Part shown: positions 1 through 9,076 of the stretch, one piece after another | Layout: every line of letters starts with the position of its first letter | Numbering within the stretch: position 1 is the stretch's first letter | Source: Roseovarius mucosus | GTDB lineage: Bacteria > Pseudomonadota > Alphaproteobacteria > Rhodobacterales > Rhodobacteraceae | Assembly (NCBI RefSeq): GCF_002080415.1 | Contig: NZ_CP020474.1 | Location: 1,997,501 to 2,061,500, forward strand | DNA length: 64,000 bases | Reading direction: 5' to 3' | The notes under the pieces: generated by a model | What the model saw: only the letters and a program-made list of their open reading frames with translations | Database searches by the model: none | What the model was told of the DNA's origin: nothing | Program-made: the position numbers and the translations under genes

Positions 1-28
1 GTGACGGTCCCTGTTCGGGGGCCGTCAC
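1..28 (+). terminator. Strong stem-loop before the TRAP permease genes
   Basis: An 11-bp stem (1-11 with 18-28, one G-T pair) closes a 6-base loop. No T-run follows. In TRAP operons the binding-protein gene usually precedes dctQ, and a hairpin between them can reduce expression of the membrane subunits. Here it could be that attenuator or the end of whatever lies left of the window. The stem is seen directly; the role is inferred. Confidence 0.5.
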
Positions 29-109
29 AGGCGTTTGTCTACAAGATTTCGCGAACTTGAACCGGCATGCGCATGCCGGGCAACCTTTTGCACCGGAACG
101 TTGCACAAC

Positions 110-664
110 ATGACCCCTCTGCTTACCCAAACCAATCGGATCGCAAGCCGCCTGCTTGAATGGATCACGGTTCTGCTGATGGTCGGCTTGACGATCGTCG
201 TGATCGTTGCCGTTATCGCCCGCCTCATGGGCCAGAGTTTCTCTTGGTACGATGAGGTTGCCGCGATCATGCTGGCTTGGATCACCTATTATGGCTCCGC
301 TCTCGCGGCGCTGCATCGGCGTCATATCGGCTTTGACTCGGTCCTTCTCGCCCTACCTACCCGATACCGGATGATTGCGGTTCTGGTGGGCGAAGCGCTG
401 GTGCTGCTCTTTTTCGTGCTCATGGCGCGCGCCGGGTTTCAGGTGCTTGAAGTGCTGGAAGGCGATACTCTGACCTCGCTTACATGGGTGCCGGTGCAAC
501 TGACACAATCGGTGATCCCGATCGGTGCCATCCTCTTTATCATCTGCCAATTGCTCAGCCTGCCGCATTACTGGGTTCAGACATCGCGCGGCATCTCTCT
601 GGAACACGCTGAGATCGAAGAAGAAGTCGAGACCGAATTGGCCAAGAACAAGGAGCGCGTGTGA
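110..664 (+). CDS. dctQ: TRAP transporter small permease (DctQ family)
   Basis: This is a 184-residue membrane protein with four hydrophobic segments (about 17-37, 49-67, 90-110 and 133-150), the normal size and shape of the small permease of a tripartite ATP-independent periplasmic transporter. With DctM and a periplasmic binding protein it takes up organic acids using the sodium or proton gradient. The ATG at 110 was chosen because the upstream in-frame TTG at 35 would add a non-hydrophobic tail that starts right after the hairpin. The stop overlaps the next start (TGATG). The binding protein is not in the window, so the substrate is unknown. Confidence 0.88.
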   Translation: MTPLLTQTNRIASRLLEWITVLLMVGLTIVVIVAVIARLMGQSFSWYDEVAAIMLAWITYYGSALAALHRRHIGFDSVLLALPTRYRMIAVLVGEALVLLFFVLMARAGFQVLEVLEGDTLTSLTWVPVQLTQSVIPIGAILFIICQLLSLPHYWVQTSRGISLEHAEIEEEVETELAKNKERV

Positions 665-1944
665 TGCTTATGCTGGGTATTTTCGCGGCCCTTGTGGCGA
701 TGATTTGCATCAACATTCCGATCGCCATCGGCTTGGCTCTTGCCGGGGTTTTGGGTCTCTTGCTTACTGAGGGGCCGAGCAGTCTGGTGACCATTGCACT
801 CGATATGTATAGCGGGTCCACCAAGTTTTCGCTGATTGCCATCCCGATGTTCGTGCTGGCAGGGGCCATCATGAATGCGGGCGGTATCACGGACCGGCTG
901 ATCAATTTCGTCACCGCCATCATCGGCTTTGTTCGTGGCGGGCTGGCCATGGTAAATATCGGTGTGTCGCTTTTCTTTGCCGAAATCTCTGGCTCTGCGG
1001 TGGCGGATGTCGCAGCCATGGGATCGATCCTGATCCCGCAGATGAAGAAACGCGGGTATTCCAAGGAACTGTCGGCGGCTGTTACCTCGTCCTCGGCCTC
1101 GTTGGCGATCATCATCCCGCCGTCGATCCCGATGATCCTTTATGCGGCCTCTTCTAATACGTCGGTCGAACAGCTCTTTGTTGCGGGCGTGGTGCCGGGT
1201 CTTTTGGGGGCGGCAGGCCTGATGTTCGTGGCCTATGTCTTTGCCCGCCGCTACAATCTGCCGACGGAAGAGGCATTCAACATTCCCCGCCTGCGCGAGA
1301 CTTTTGTTGATGCACTGCCCGCCTTCTTGCTGCCGGTAATTATCCTTGGCGGTATTTTTGGCGGCTATGTAACCGCAACCGAGGCGGCTGGTCTTGCCGT
1401 GATCGCAGCCATCGTCGTGTCAGCTTGGTATCGCCAAGTGGATATCAAACATCTGCGCCGCGCGATGCTGGATGGGGGCATGCAAACGGCTGTTGTGATG
1501 TTGCTGGTCGCGGCCTCTGTTTTGATGGGTGGGTTCTTGACCCGCGCACAGATCCCGCAGCATCTGGCGCAGGGCATTCTCAACATCACCGATCAGCAAT
1601 GGGCAATCTTGCTCATCCTCAACTTCTTCTTCCTGATCATTGGCTTTTTCCTGCATTCCGCAGCAGCGATCATCCTTGTGATTCCAATCGTAATGCCGCT
1701 GATCACGGCGGCGGGTATCGACCCGGTGCATTTCGGCCTTGTGGTTACGCTGAACCTTGCGATTGGTCAGCAGACACCGCCGGTTGCGTCGGTGCTAATT
1801 ACCGCCTGCGCGGTGGCAAGGGCCAATATCTGGGAGGTATCCAAGGTCAACATCTGGTTCATCATGGTCTTGTTGGCGGTGCTGATGCTCTGCACCTATG
1901 TGCCCTCGGTGCCGCTCTTCCTTGTTGAATACTTCTACCGCTGA
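664..1944 (+). CDS. dctM: TRAP transporter large permease (DctM family)
   Basis: This 426-residue, very hydrophobic protein has the family's full length and its hallmark stretch around residues 115-165, with the AEISGSAVADVAAMGSI and SLAIIIPPSIPM motifs. It forms the ion-coupled channel subunit of the importer in the inner membrane. The ATG at 664 overlaps the dctQ stop by one base; an in-frame GTG one codon earlier (661) is possible. The genes downstream are CoA-dependent catabolic enzymes, which suggests that the imported acid is activated to a CoA thioester and degraded. Confidence 0.93.
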   Translation: MLMLGIFAALVAMICINIPIAIGLALAGVLGLLLTEGPSSLVTIALDMYSGSTKFSLIAIPMFVLAGAIMNAGGITDRLINFVTAIIGFVRGGLAMVNIGVSLFFAEISGSAVADVAAMGSILIPQMKKRGYSKELSAAVTSSSASLAIIIPPSIPMILYAASSNTSVEQLFVAGVVPGLLGAAGLMFVAYVFARRYNLPTEEAFNIPRLRETFVDALPAFLLPVIILGGIFGGYVTATEAAGLAVIAAIVVSAWYRQVDIKHLRRAMLDGGMQTAVVMLLVAASVLMGGFLTRAQIPQHLAQGILNITDQQWAILLILNFFFLIIGFFLHSAAAIILVIPIVMPLITAAGIDPVHFGLVVTLNLAIGQQTPPVASVLITACAVARANIWEVSKVNIWFIMVLLAVLMLCTYVPSVPLFLVEYFYR

Positions 1945-1954
1945 GGGGGCTGCG

Positions 1955-2728
1955 ATGACCGAGATTTTGTCGCAGGTCCGGGGGCAGACCCTCTGGATCA
2001 CATTCAACCGGCCTGATGCGCGCAATGCACTGACCTTTGCGATGTATGAGGGGCTGGCCAGCCTATGCCGCGAGGTGCCGACAGATGGCAGCATCCGCGC
2101 GGTGGTGATCCACGGTGCAGGCGGCAAGGCGTTTGCCGCGGGCACCGACATGACGCAGTTTCGGGCCTTTGACAAACCGCAGGATGCGCTTGACTACGAG
2201 GCCCGGATTGAGCGTGTCCTAGAAGCGGTCGAGCGCTGCCCCCTGCCAACCGTCGCTGCGATCAACGGCGCCTGCACCGGCGGCGGCGCGGCAATTGCCG
2301 GGGTTTGTGACATCCGCATTGCCGCGGCCAATCTGAAGTTCGGCTTTCCCATAGCCCGCACCCTTGGAAACTGCCTGGCCGCTGCCAATCTGGCGCGCCT
2401 CTCATCCCTGATGGGGGCCGGGCGCGTGCGCGAGATGATCTTTACCGCCCGTCTGATCGGCGCAGAAGAGGCGCAGGGATGCGGCCTGATCTCGGAAGTG
2501 TTGGAGGATGAAGCCGCGCTTATGTCCCGTGCCGGGGCATTGGCCGACACGCTTGCCGAAATGGCCCCTCTCACGCTGAGGGCGACCAAAGAGGCGATGC
2601 GCCGCGTAAGCGCAGCCACCCGTGTCGAGGACGCAGACCTTATCGAAATGTGCTACATGAGCCGCGATTTCCACCACGGGCTCGAGGCCTTCCTTGCCAA
2701 GAAAAAACCAGAGTGGAGCGGGACATGA
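1955..2728 (+). CDS. Crotonase-fold protein (enoyl-CoA hydratase/isomerase family) lacking both catalytic Glu
   Basis: A 257-residue crotonase-superfamily protein. The CoA-binding and oxyanion-hole segments are clear (AFAAGTDM near 60-66, INGACTGGG near 103-111, then the CD-I-R-I-A segment). The two glutamates that hydrate the double bond in classical enoyl-CoA hydratases (after GGGC and in FGQPE) are replaced here by Ala113 and Ile133. It is therefore probably not a standard hydratase and may act as an isomerase, hydrolase, lyase or racemase on an acyl-CoA. The start at 1955 lies 10 bases after dctM; the end overlaps the next gene (ATGA). Confidence 0.85.
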   Translation: MTEILSQVRGQTLWITFNRPDARNALTFAMYEGLASLCREVPTDGSIRAVVIHGAGGKAFAAGTDMTQFRAFDKPQDALDYEARIERVLEAVERCPLPTVAAINGACTGGGAAIAGVCDIRIAAANLKFGFPIARTLGNCLAAANLARLSSLMGAGRVREMIFTARLIGAEEAQGCGLISEVLEDEAALMSRAGALADTLAEMAPLTLRATKEAMRRVSAATRVEDADLIEMCYMSRDFHHGLEAFLAKKKPEWSGT

Positions 2729-3927
2729 ACGCCACTGGCCCCCTTGTGGGGATGAAGGTGATCGAACTGGCCCATATCATGGCTGGTCCGGTCTGTGGCC
2801 TGATGCTGGCGGATATGGGCGCGGATGTGATCAAGGTGGAAAAGCCGGACGGCGATGACAGCCGGCGCTTTGTTCCCCCTGCGATCAACGGCGAATCTGC
2901 TGCCTATATGATGATGAACCGCAACAAGCGGGGTGTGGCGCTGAACCTCAAGGACCCAGAGGCGGTCCAAGTTCTGCACCGCCTGCTGGAAGAGGCTGAT
3001 GTGGTGATCGAGAATTACCGCATGGGCACGATGGAGCGTCTGGGGTTGGGCTATGACGATCTGCGCGCCATCAACCCGCGCCTTATCTATTGCGAAATCT
3101 CGGGCTTTGGCCGTACGGGACCGTATGCAGAGCGTGGTGGCTTTGACCTGATCGCCCAAGGCATGTCGGGCCTTATGTCGATCACTGGCGAGGGGCCGGG
3201 GCGGCCCCCGGTCAAGACTGGTGCGCCGGTTTCCGATATTACGGCCGGGATCGTGGCGGCGATGGGTGTTTCTGCTGCCTACGCTCGGATGTTGCAAACG
3301 GGGCAAGGCCAAAAGGTGGATACCTCACTGTTTGAGGCCGCGATCACCCAGACCTATTGGCAATCGGCGATTGCCTTTGCCACTGGCGTGGCACCCGGCC
3401 CGATGGGGTCTGCGCATCCTTTGAACGGTCCCTATCAGGCGTTCCAGACCGCCGATGGCTGGATCAACGTGGGTGCCGCCAACCAACGCAATTGGCTGCG
3501 GTTTCTCGATGTGATCGGGGCCCCCGAATTGAACGACGACCCGCGTTTTGCCTCAAACCACGACCGCATGCAGCACCTCAGGGAACTCGAAGATATCCTC
3601 AACGGCTATCTTCGGCACGAAACGTCCGAGATTTGGCTGGCACGGATGGAAGAGGCCGGTCTGCCTGCCGGCCCCGTGCTGGATATCCTGCAAATGCAGG
3701 CCGACCCACAGGCACAAGCCCGCGATATGATTGTTGAAGTGCAGCATCCTGTGGCTGGTCCGGTCAAGACCCTTGGACATCCGGTCAAGTTCGGCGAGAC
3801 CCCGGCAAACATCCGCTGTGCCGCGCCCGTTCTTGGCCAGCACAGCCGCGAGGTGCTGCGCGAGGCTGGTTATAACACGCAGCAGATCGCGGCGATGATC
3901 GCCTCGGGCGCGGTGATCGCAGCATGA
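2725..3927 (+). CDS. CaiB/BaiF (class III) CoA-transferase
   Basis: This 400-residue protein has the family N-terminus (VIELAHIMAGPVCGLMLADMGADVIKVE), the NKRG motif near 67-70 and the expected catalytic Asp171 in APVSDITAG. Members move CoA between carboxylic acids, for example succinyl-CoA to an organic acid, through an aspartyl-CoA thioester. It is translationally coupled to the crotonase upstream (ATGA at 2725) and to the hydratase downstream (ATGA at 3924). In this operon it probably activates the acid brought in by the TRAP carrier; racemase activity is a less likely alternative. Confidence 0.9.
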   Translation: MNATGPLVGMKVIELAHIMAGPVCGLMLADMGADVIKVEKPDGDDSRRFVPPAINGESAAYMMMNRNKRGVALNLKDPEAVQVLHRLLEEADVVIENYRMGTMERLGLGYDDLRAINPRLIYCEISGFGRTGPYAERGGFDLIAQGMSGLMSITGEGPGRPPVKTGAPVSDITAGIVAAMGVSAAYARMLQTGQGQKVDTSLFEAAITQTYWQSAIAFATGVAPGPMGSAHPLNGPYQAFQTADGWINVGAANQRNWLRFLDVIGAPELNDDPRFASNHDRMQHLRELEDILNGYLRHETSEIWLARMEEAGLPAGPVLDILQMQADPQAQARDMIVEVQHPVAGPVKTLGHPVKFGETPANIRCAAPVLGQHSREVLREAGYNTQQIAAMIASGAVIAA

Positions 3928-4658
3928 CCGATCCCCTGACGAAGGCGCTGCTGGAGGCGCGGAATGGTGGCCCCAAACTGCCCGATACCTATGGCGAGGG
4001 GTTAACGCGCGAGCGCATCTTTGCGGTCCAAACAGAAGTCGCCTCTGCGCTTGGTTCTGTGGGGGGATTCAAGGTTGCTTGCCCGCCCGGCGCGCCCATC
4101 ATCGTCGCCCCTATCATGGCCCACGACATTTACGAGAGCCCCGCAAAAATTTCCCTCTCAGAGGGCGAAGAAGCGGGCGTCGAACTTGAATACGCCTTTC
4201 GCCTGATTGCCCCAGTGCCGGATACCGCTGCGTTTGATTTCGAGGCGCGCTTGCGAGACTCGGTAGAACTGCTGCCTGCGTTTGAGTTGGTCCAGAGCCG
4301 CCTTGCCAATCCCAAGGGCGCCGGTGCAGCGCTCAAGATGTTGGACAATCAACTCAACGGCGCGGTGGTTCTGGGTGAGGCTTGTCGCGACTGGCAAGGG
4401 ATTGACGTCACCAGTGCCCAGGCACATCTGACCCTTGGCGATGCCACCCTGCTTGATGGCGTGGCCAAAGTGCCCGGCGAGGGTGCCTTTGCCACGCTCT
4501 GCGCTCTTGTGCGCGCCTTGGGGGATCATTGCGGCGGCTTGCAGCCGGGGCATATAGTGATCACCGGATCGCTCAACGGGCTGCCTTGGGTGACGCCGCC
4601 GATCACCGCCCAAGGCGAAATCGCAGGCCTCGGCAGCGTCACCATGACACTGGAATGA
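3924..4658 (+). CDS. 2-keto-4-pentenoate hydratase / oxalocrotonate decarboxylase family protein
   Basis: A 244-residue member of the fumarylacetoacetase-related MhpD family. Metal-ligand candidates are Glu87 and Glu89 in GVELEYAF, with Lys50 in the preceding GFK, and the C-terminal LNGLPWVTPP loop fits the fold. Relatives hydrate 2-hydroxypenta-2,4-dienoate or decarboxylate 4-oxalocrotonate. No ring-cleavage enzyme is present here, so the true substrate is open. It is the last gene of the TRAP-linked operon; 220 bases follow before the next gene. Confidence 0.82.
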   Translation: MTDPLTKALLEARNGGPKLPDTYGEGLTRERIFAVQTEVASALGSVGGFKVACPPGAPIIVAPIMAHDIYESPAKISLSEGEEAGVELEYAFRLIAPVPDTAAFDFEARLRDSVELLPAFELVQSRLANPKGAGAALKMLDNQLNGAVVLGEACRDWQGIDVTSAQAHLTLGDATLLDGVAKVPGEGAFATLCALVRALGDHCGGLQPGHIVITGSLNGLPWVTPPITAQGEIAGLGSVTMTLE

Positions 4659-4878
4659 GACCTAAGACTTTGGTCGTAGAAAATTCAGGCAGCAAACCCT
4701 TGTTCCGCCCAAAAACTGCGATAGGGTCTGCATGTGCGAATGCAACGTAAACGGTATTCGCAGGGGCCGCGCGAAGGGGAGAGCGCGTTGGGTCAGCTTG
4801 AAGAAGTCTAGGATCACGGCCCTGTCTGGGCTTGGCAAGTCAGACAGGTCGAACGGATTTTCAAACGGGAGGAACCAA

Positions 4879-6135
4879 ATGAAGCATCTGCTGTCATCCA
4901 TCGCCACTCTGGCGCTCAGCGCCGGGCTTGCCCATGCGCAAGCTGCCAACGTGCCGGACAATCTGGAAAAACTTTCAAATTTTCAGTCCACCGGCGTCAC
5001 TGATTTCACGTTCATCGAACAGGGCGGCGACTATGCCGAGGGGATCAAGAAAACGCTCGAGCAGATCAGCCTGCCCGACGGGTTCAAGATCGGCCTTTAC
5101 GCGGTTGTGCCCGATGCGCGCCACATGGCTGTAGGTCCGCAAGGCATCGTGACCTTCGTGGGCACCCGCAAGGACAAGGTGTGGTCCGTTACCGACCGCA
5201 ACAAGGACCGCGTCGCCGACGAGGTCAAGGATTTCGCCCCGTCGCTCCAATTCTCGATCCCCAATGGCCCCTGCTTTTCCAAGGACGGTTTTCTCTATAT
5301 CGCTGAACAGAACCGCGTGCTGCTCTTTCCCGCCGCCGAGTTCTTTTACGAAAGCCCGGATGTGGCAGCCTTTAACCTTGTGGCCAAGGGTGATCTGATC
5401 CCAGAGGACGAAGAAAGCTTTAACCATACCGCGCGGGTTTGTGACATCGGGCCAGATGGCAAGATTTACATTTCGCTTGGTCAGCCCTTCAACGTGGCCC
5501 CCAAGGATCGGCTTGAGAAATATAACGAGGTGGGCATTGGTGGCATCATCCGCATGAACACCGATGGCACGGGGCGCGAGGTCTTTACCTATGGCGTGCG
5601 CAATTCGGTTGGTCAGGATTTCCATCCCGAAACCGGCGAGTTGTGGTGGACAGACAATCAGGTCGACGGCATGGGCGATGACATTCCGCCGGGCGAGTTG
5701 AACCGTCAAACCGAGGCGGGCCAGCATTTCGGCCATCCGTGGTATGGTGGTGGATCCGTGCGCACCAACGAGTACAAGGGTGAAGAAGTCCCTGTAGACG
5801 TGGTGATGCCTGCCGTCGAAACTGTGGCCCATGCGGCCGACCTTGGCATGGCATTCTACACCGGCAAGATGTTCCCTGCCAAATACAAGAACGCCATCTT
5901 CTCGGCGCAGCATGGCTCTTGGAACCGCACTGAACCGGTTGGTGCCCGCGTGATGGTTACGTTCATCGACGCAGAGGGCAATGCCACGATGGAGCCCTTT
6001 GCCGAGGGTTGGATCGACGAGAACGGCGAATACCTTGGCCGCCCGGTCGATGTGGCGCAGTTGCGCGATGGTTCGATCCTTGTGTCTGATGACCTTGCCG
6101 GGGCGATCTATCGCATCTGGTATGAGGGCAATTGA
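4879..6135 (+). CDS. Exported PQQ-type sorbosone/glucose dehydrogenase-like beta-propeller
   Basis: The 418-residue protein starts at 4879, seven bases after a GGGAGG ribosome site, and opens with a Sec signal peptide likely cleaved after AHA (about residue 20). The body resembles the L-sorbosone / soluble glucose dehydrogenase family: a six-bladed propeller with the GVRNSVGQDFHPETGELWWTDN and QHGSWNR motifs. It would oxidise a sugar or aldehyde in the periplasm using PQQ. The next gene, a diheme cytochrome c overlapping by one base, is the natural electron acceptor. The substrate and PQQ dependence are inferred from the family. Confidence 0.85.
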   Translation: MKHLLSSIATLALSAGLAHAQAANVPDNLEKLSNFQSTGVTDFTFIEQGGDYAEGIKKTLEQISLPDGFKIGLYAVVPDARHMAVGPQGIVTFVGTRKDKVWSVTDRNKDRVADEVKDFAPSLQFSIPNGPCFSKDGFLYIAEQNRVLLFPAAEFFYESPDVAAFNLVAKGDLIPEDEESFNHTARVCDIGPDGKIYISLGQPFNVAPKDRLEKYNEVGIGGIIRMNTDGTGREVFTYGVRNSVGQDFHPETGELWWTDNQVDGMGDDIPPGELNRQTEAGQHFGHPWYGGGSVRTNEYKGEEVPVDVVMPAVETVAHAADLGMAFYTGKMFPAKYKNAIFSAQHGSWNRTEPVGARVMVTFIDAEGNATMEPFAEGWIDENGEYLGRPVDVAQLRDGSILVSDDLAGAIYRIWYEGN

Positions 6136-6719
6136 TGCTTAAGGCATGTATCTTGGGTCTGGGCGGGGTTTTCCTCGCCCAAATCGCCATGGCAGAGGGA
6201 CTGACCGGCGACCCAGAGGCGGGGCGCAAACTGGCCGGTCAATGCCGCACCTGTCACGGTATCGAAGGCATGGCCAAAATGCCCATCGTGCCCCATATCG
6301 GCGGCGAGAACCCGGCCTATATCGAGCATCAACTGACCGCGTTCCGCGAGGGGCGGCGGGTGCATGAAATGATGAGCGTGGTCGCGGCCAGCCTCAGCGA
6401 TCAGGCGATTGCCGATCTGGCGGCCTGGTATAGCAGCCAGACGCCGGTCGCCACTCTGGCCCCAAGCCAGACGGCCGAGAATGCGCCCGAGACCTGCACC
6501 GCCTGTCATGGCGCAGATGGGATCGCGCTGATCGACGATGCGCCCAATCTGGCGGGTGAGACGGTGATGTATATCGACACACAGCTCAAAGCATTCCGCA
6601 CCGGCAAACGTCAGCACGACATCATGAGCGGCATCGCCGCTGAGATGACAAATGACGAAATCCGTGCGGTGGCGGAATGGTATTCTTCCGTTCAGTTCAA
6701 GGTCGCGCCGGTGCAGTAA
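6135..6719 (+). CDS. Diheme cytochrome c (c4-like)
   Basis: The 194-residue protein has a signal peptide ending near Ala20 and two class I c-type heme sites, CRTCH at 37-41 and CTACH at 121-125. Each sits in a similar half (HQL-AFR-G-R and DTQLKAFRTGKR, both followed by an MM/IMS segment carrying a likely axial Met), so the protein is an internal duplication as in cytochrome c4. Its ATG overlaps the dehydrogenase stop (TGATG). It most likely carries electrons from that dehydrogenase to the respiratory chain. Confidence 0.9.
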   Translation: MLKACILGLGGVFLAQIAMAEGLTGDPEAGRKLAGQCRTCHGIEGMAKMPIVPHIGGENPAYIEHQLTAFREGRRVHEMMSVVAASLSDQAIADLAAWYSSQTPVATLAPSQTAENAPETCTACHGADGIALIDDAPNLAGETVMYIDTQLKAFRTGKRQHDIMSGIAAEMTNDEIRAVAEWYSSVQFKVAPVQ

Positions 6720-6736
6720 TTGCCCCGAAAATGCAA

Positions 6737-6762
6737 ACGGGCGCGCCTGATAGCGCGCCCGT
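6737..6762. terminator. Bidirectional intrinsic terminator
   Basis: A perfect 10-bp GC-rich stem (6737-6746 with 6753-6762) has a 6-base loop, with CTTTAAT to the right and an A-rich stretch to the left. It lies between the convergent cytochrome c gene and asd and can serve both. Confidence 0.8.
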
Positions 6763-6783
6763 CTTTAATCTGCCTGAGGTAAC

Positions 6784-7806
6784 TCAGCCCTTTTTCAGCA
6801 CCCGTTGACCCAGCACTTCAGCGATCTGCACAGCGTTCAGCGCCGCGCCCTTGCGCAGGTTGTCGCTGACGCACCACAGGTTAATGCCATTATCAATCGT
6901 CGGGTCCTGCCGAATACGGCTGATGAAGGTGGCGTAGTCACCGACGCATTCGATCGGCGTCACGTAGCCACCGTTCTCACGCTTGTCGATCACCATGATC
7001 CCGGGGGATTCGCGCAGGATGTCGCGCGCTTCAGCTTCGTCCAGATGATCCTCGAACTCGATATTGATGGCCTCGGAATGGCCGACAAAGACCGGAACCC
7101 GCACGCAGGTGGCTGTAACTTTGATCTTGGAATCGAGGATCTTCTTGGTCTCAGCGACCATCTTCCACTCTTCCTTGGTTTGCCCATCCTCAAGAAATAC
7201 GTCGATATGCGGGATCACGTTGAACGCGATCTGCTTGGTGAATTTCTTGGCAGGCTTGTCATCGGTCGGGTTGTAGACCGCTTTGGTCTGGTCCCACAGC
7301 TCATCCATGCCCTCTTTGCCTGCGCCGGATACCGACTGATAGGTCGAGACGACAACGCGCTTGATGCGTGCGCGGTCGTGCAGCGGCTTGAGTGCCACAA
7401 CCATCTGCGCGGTTGAACAGTTGGGGTTGGCGATGATGTTCTTCTTGGCATAGCCCATGACCGCATCGGCGTTCACTTCCGGAACGACCAGCGGCACGTC
7501 GGGGTCATAGCGATAGAGCGACGAGTTGTCGATCACGACACAGCCCGCCTTGGCCGCCTTGGGGGCGTAGACCTTGGTTGCGTCCGACCCGATGGCGAAC
7601 AGCGCCATGTCCCAACCTGAGAAGTCGAACGTATCAAGATCTTGGGTCTTGAGAGTTCGGTCGCCAAAGCTGACTTCGGTGCCCAGAGAACGGCGGGACG
7701 CAAGTACCGCGATCTCATCGACCGGAAACTCGCGCTCGGCGAGGATGTTCAGCATTTCGCGGCCCACGTTGCCCGTGGCACCTGCGACGACGATCTTGTA
7801 ACCCAT
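6784..7806 (-). CDS. asd: Aspartate-semialdehyde dehydrogenase
   Basis: This 340-residue protein has the N-terminal NADP-binding loop GATGNVG (9-15), the catalytic Cys130 in NPNCST and the later substrate segments. It reduces aspartyl-4-phosphate to aspartate semialdehyde, the branch point to lysine/diaminopimelate, threonine and methionine. It is a monocistronic minus-strand gene bounded downstream by the bidirectional terminator. Confidence 0.96.
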   Translation of the reverse strand: MGYKIVVAGATGNVGREMLNILAEREFPVDEIAVLASRRSLGTEVSFGDRTLKTQDLDTFDFSGWDMALFAIGSDATKVYAPKAAKAGCVVIDNSSLYRYDPDVPLVVPEVNADAVMGYAKKNIIANPNCSTAQMVVALKPLHDRARIKRVVVSTYQSVSGAGKEGMDELWDQTKAVYNPTDDKPAKKFTKQIAFNVIPHIDVFLEDGQTKEEWKMVAETKKILDSKIKVTATCVRVPVFVGHSEAINIEFEDHLDEAEARDILRESPGIMVIDKRENGGYVTPIECVGDYATFISRIRQDPTIDNGINLWCVSDNLRKGAALNAVQIAEVLGQRVLKKG

Positions 7807-7880
7807 GTGTGTCTGCCTCCATAGCGGGGGTTGCGGTGCGGGTCATACAGGGATTACGGCCAATGTGAAAGGGGCCGCAC

Positions 7881-9053
7881 TCACTCCATGCTGTCGCGAC
7901 TGAAGAGATAGATCACCAATCCGATGACAAGAGCAAATGTGAACAGCGCAAAAAGCGCTTTGTAGCCCGCGACTGCGCCCCCGGTCGCGGCAGAAGCAAA
8001 AAGCGGCCCCGAGGCAAACTGCGCCACGCCCGCACCGCCAATGCCAAAGAGATTGAGCAGCGTCACACCCCGCCCTGCCAAATGGGCCGGAAAGAACGCC
8101 CTCCCATGCGCGATCAGCACCGGGTATGTGGACCCAGCAAGGCCGATAACCGCCAAGAGGGCAATCGACAGCCCAAGGCTGCGTTCCGGCCAGAGCATCA
8201 AAGTCATGAGGGCGGCTGCGCAGATGACATTTCCGGTAAAGATCACCCATTTGCGCGACTTGAACACCCGGTCGAGGGGGCCATACGCAAAGGTGCCCGC
8301 GATCATCGCCATCCCCATAACCAGCGTCGCCTGTCCGACCTGCACCGTATCAAGCCCAAAGATATCGCGCAGATAGGGACCGGCCCAAAGGCCCCGCAGC
8401 CCTGCCGCAGGCGCATAGGCCACAAACATCAGCGGCAGAATGGCCCAAACCACGGGCATCCGGAGCAGATCAAGAAGCGATCCGCGCGTATCCCCTGCGA
8501 CTGCCTCTGGGTCGCGCACCAGTGCCAGAATACCCAATGCCGCCACGACCGAAACCGCCGCCAATCCCCAAAGCGCCGCGCGCCATCCGATTGTTTCTGC
8601 CGCCCATGCCATCGGATAAGAGGCCACCAGATTGCCGAATGATCCCACCCCCAGCATGACCGCCGCCAGCGTGGCAAACCGCGCCACCGAAAATTGCCGC
8701 GCAAAGATGTAATAAGAGGACATCAGGACTGGCGCGCAGCCTGCGCCGATCAACACCATCGCAAGGTTGATATGCAGCGGGCTGACGGCCATTGCAAAAA
8801 GCGCCGCACCACCACCGCCACCCAACAGCAGCAAAGCCGACGCCGTGCGCCGTGGCCCAATCCGGTCGAGCGCCCAGCCGACCGGCAATTGCATCGCCGC
8901 GAAAGTCACGAACATCAGACCCGAGGCCGTCGCCAGATCATCCGGTGTGGCCCCGACATCGCGCGCCAAGGGACCGCTCAGCACCGCCAGAAAGGCGCGA
9001 AAAAACTGGCTGAGCACATAGGCAAAGCACAGCAGGATCAGTCCGGCGCGCAT
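7881..9053 (-). CDS. MFS transporter
   Basis: A 390-residue protein with about 12 hydrophobic segments and the major facilitator loop motif after TM2 (GWALDRIGPRRT, 59-70). It starts 23 bases after the stop of the deacetylase-family gene, so the two are probably cotranscribed. The substrate cannot be read from the sequence; export or uptake of a compound handled by the neighbouring deacetylase is a reasonable guess. Confidence 0.85.
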   Translation of the reverse strand: MRAGLILLCFAYVLSQFFRAFLAVLSGPLARDVGATPDDLATASGLMFVTFAAMQLPVGWALDRIGPRRTASALLLLGGGGGAALFAMAVSPLHINLAMVLIGAGCAPVLMSSYYIFARQFSVARFATLAAVMLGVGSFGNLVASYPMAWAAETIGWRAALWGLAAVSVVAALGILALVRDPEAVAGDTRGSLLDLLRMPVVWAILPLMFVAYAPAAGLRGLWAGPYLRDIFGLDTVQVGQATLVMGMAMIAGTFAYGPLDRVFKSRKWVIFTGNVICAAALMTLMLWPERSLGLSIALLAVIGLAGSTYPVLIAHGRAFFPAHLAGRGVTLLNLFGIGGAGVAQFASGPLFASAATGGAVAGYKALFALFTFALVIGLVIYLFSRDSME

Positions 9054-9076
9054 CAGGTTTCCTTGTTGGTCAGGGA

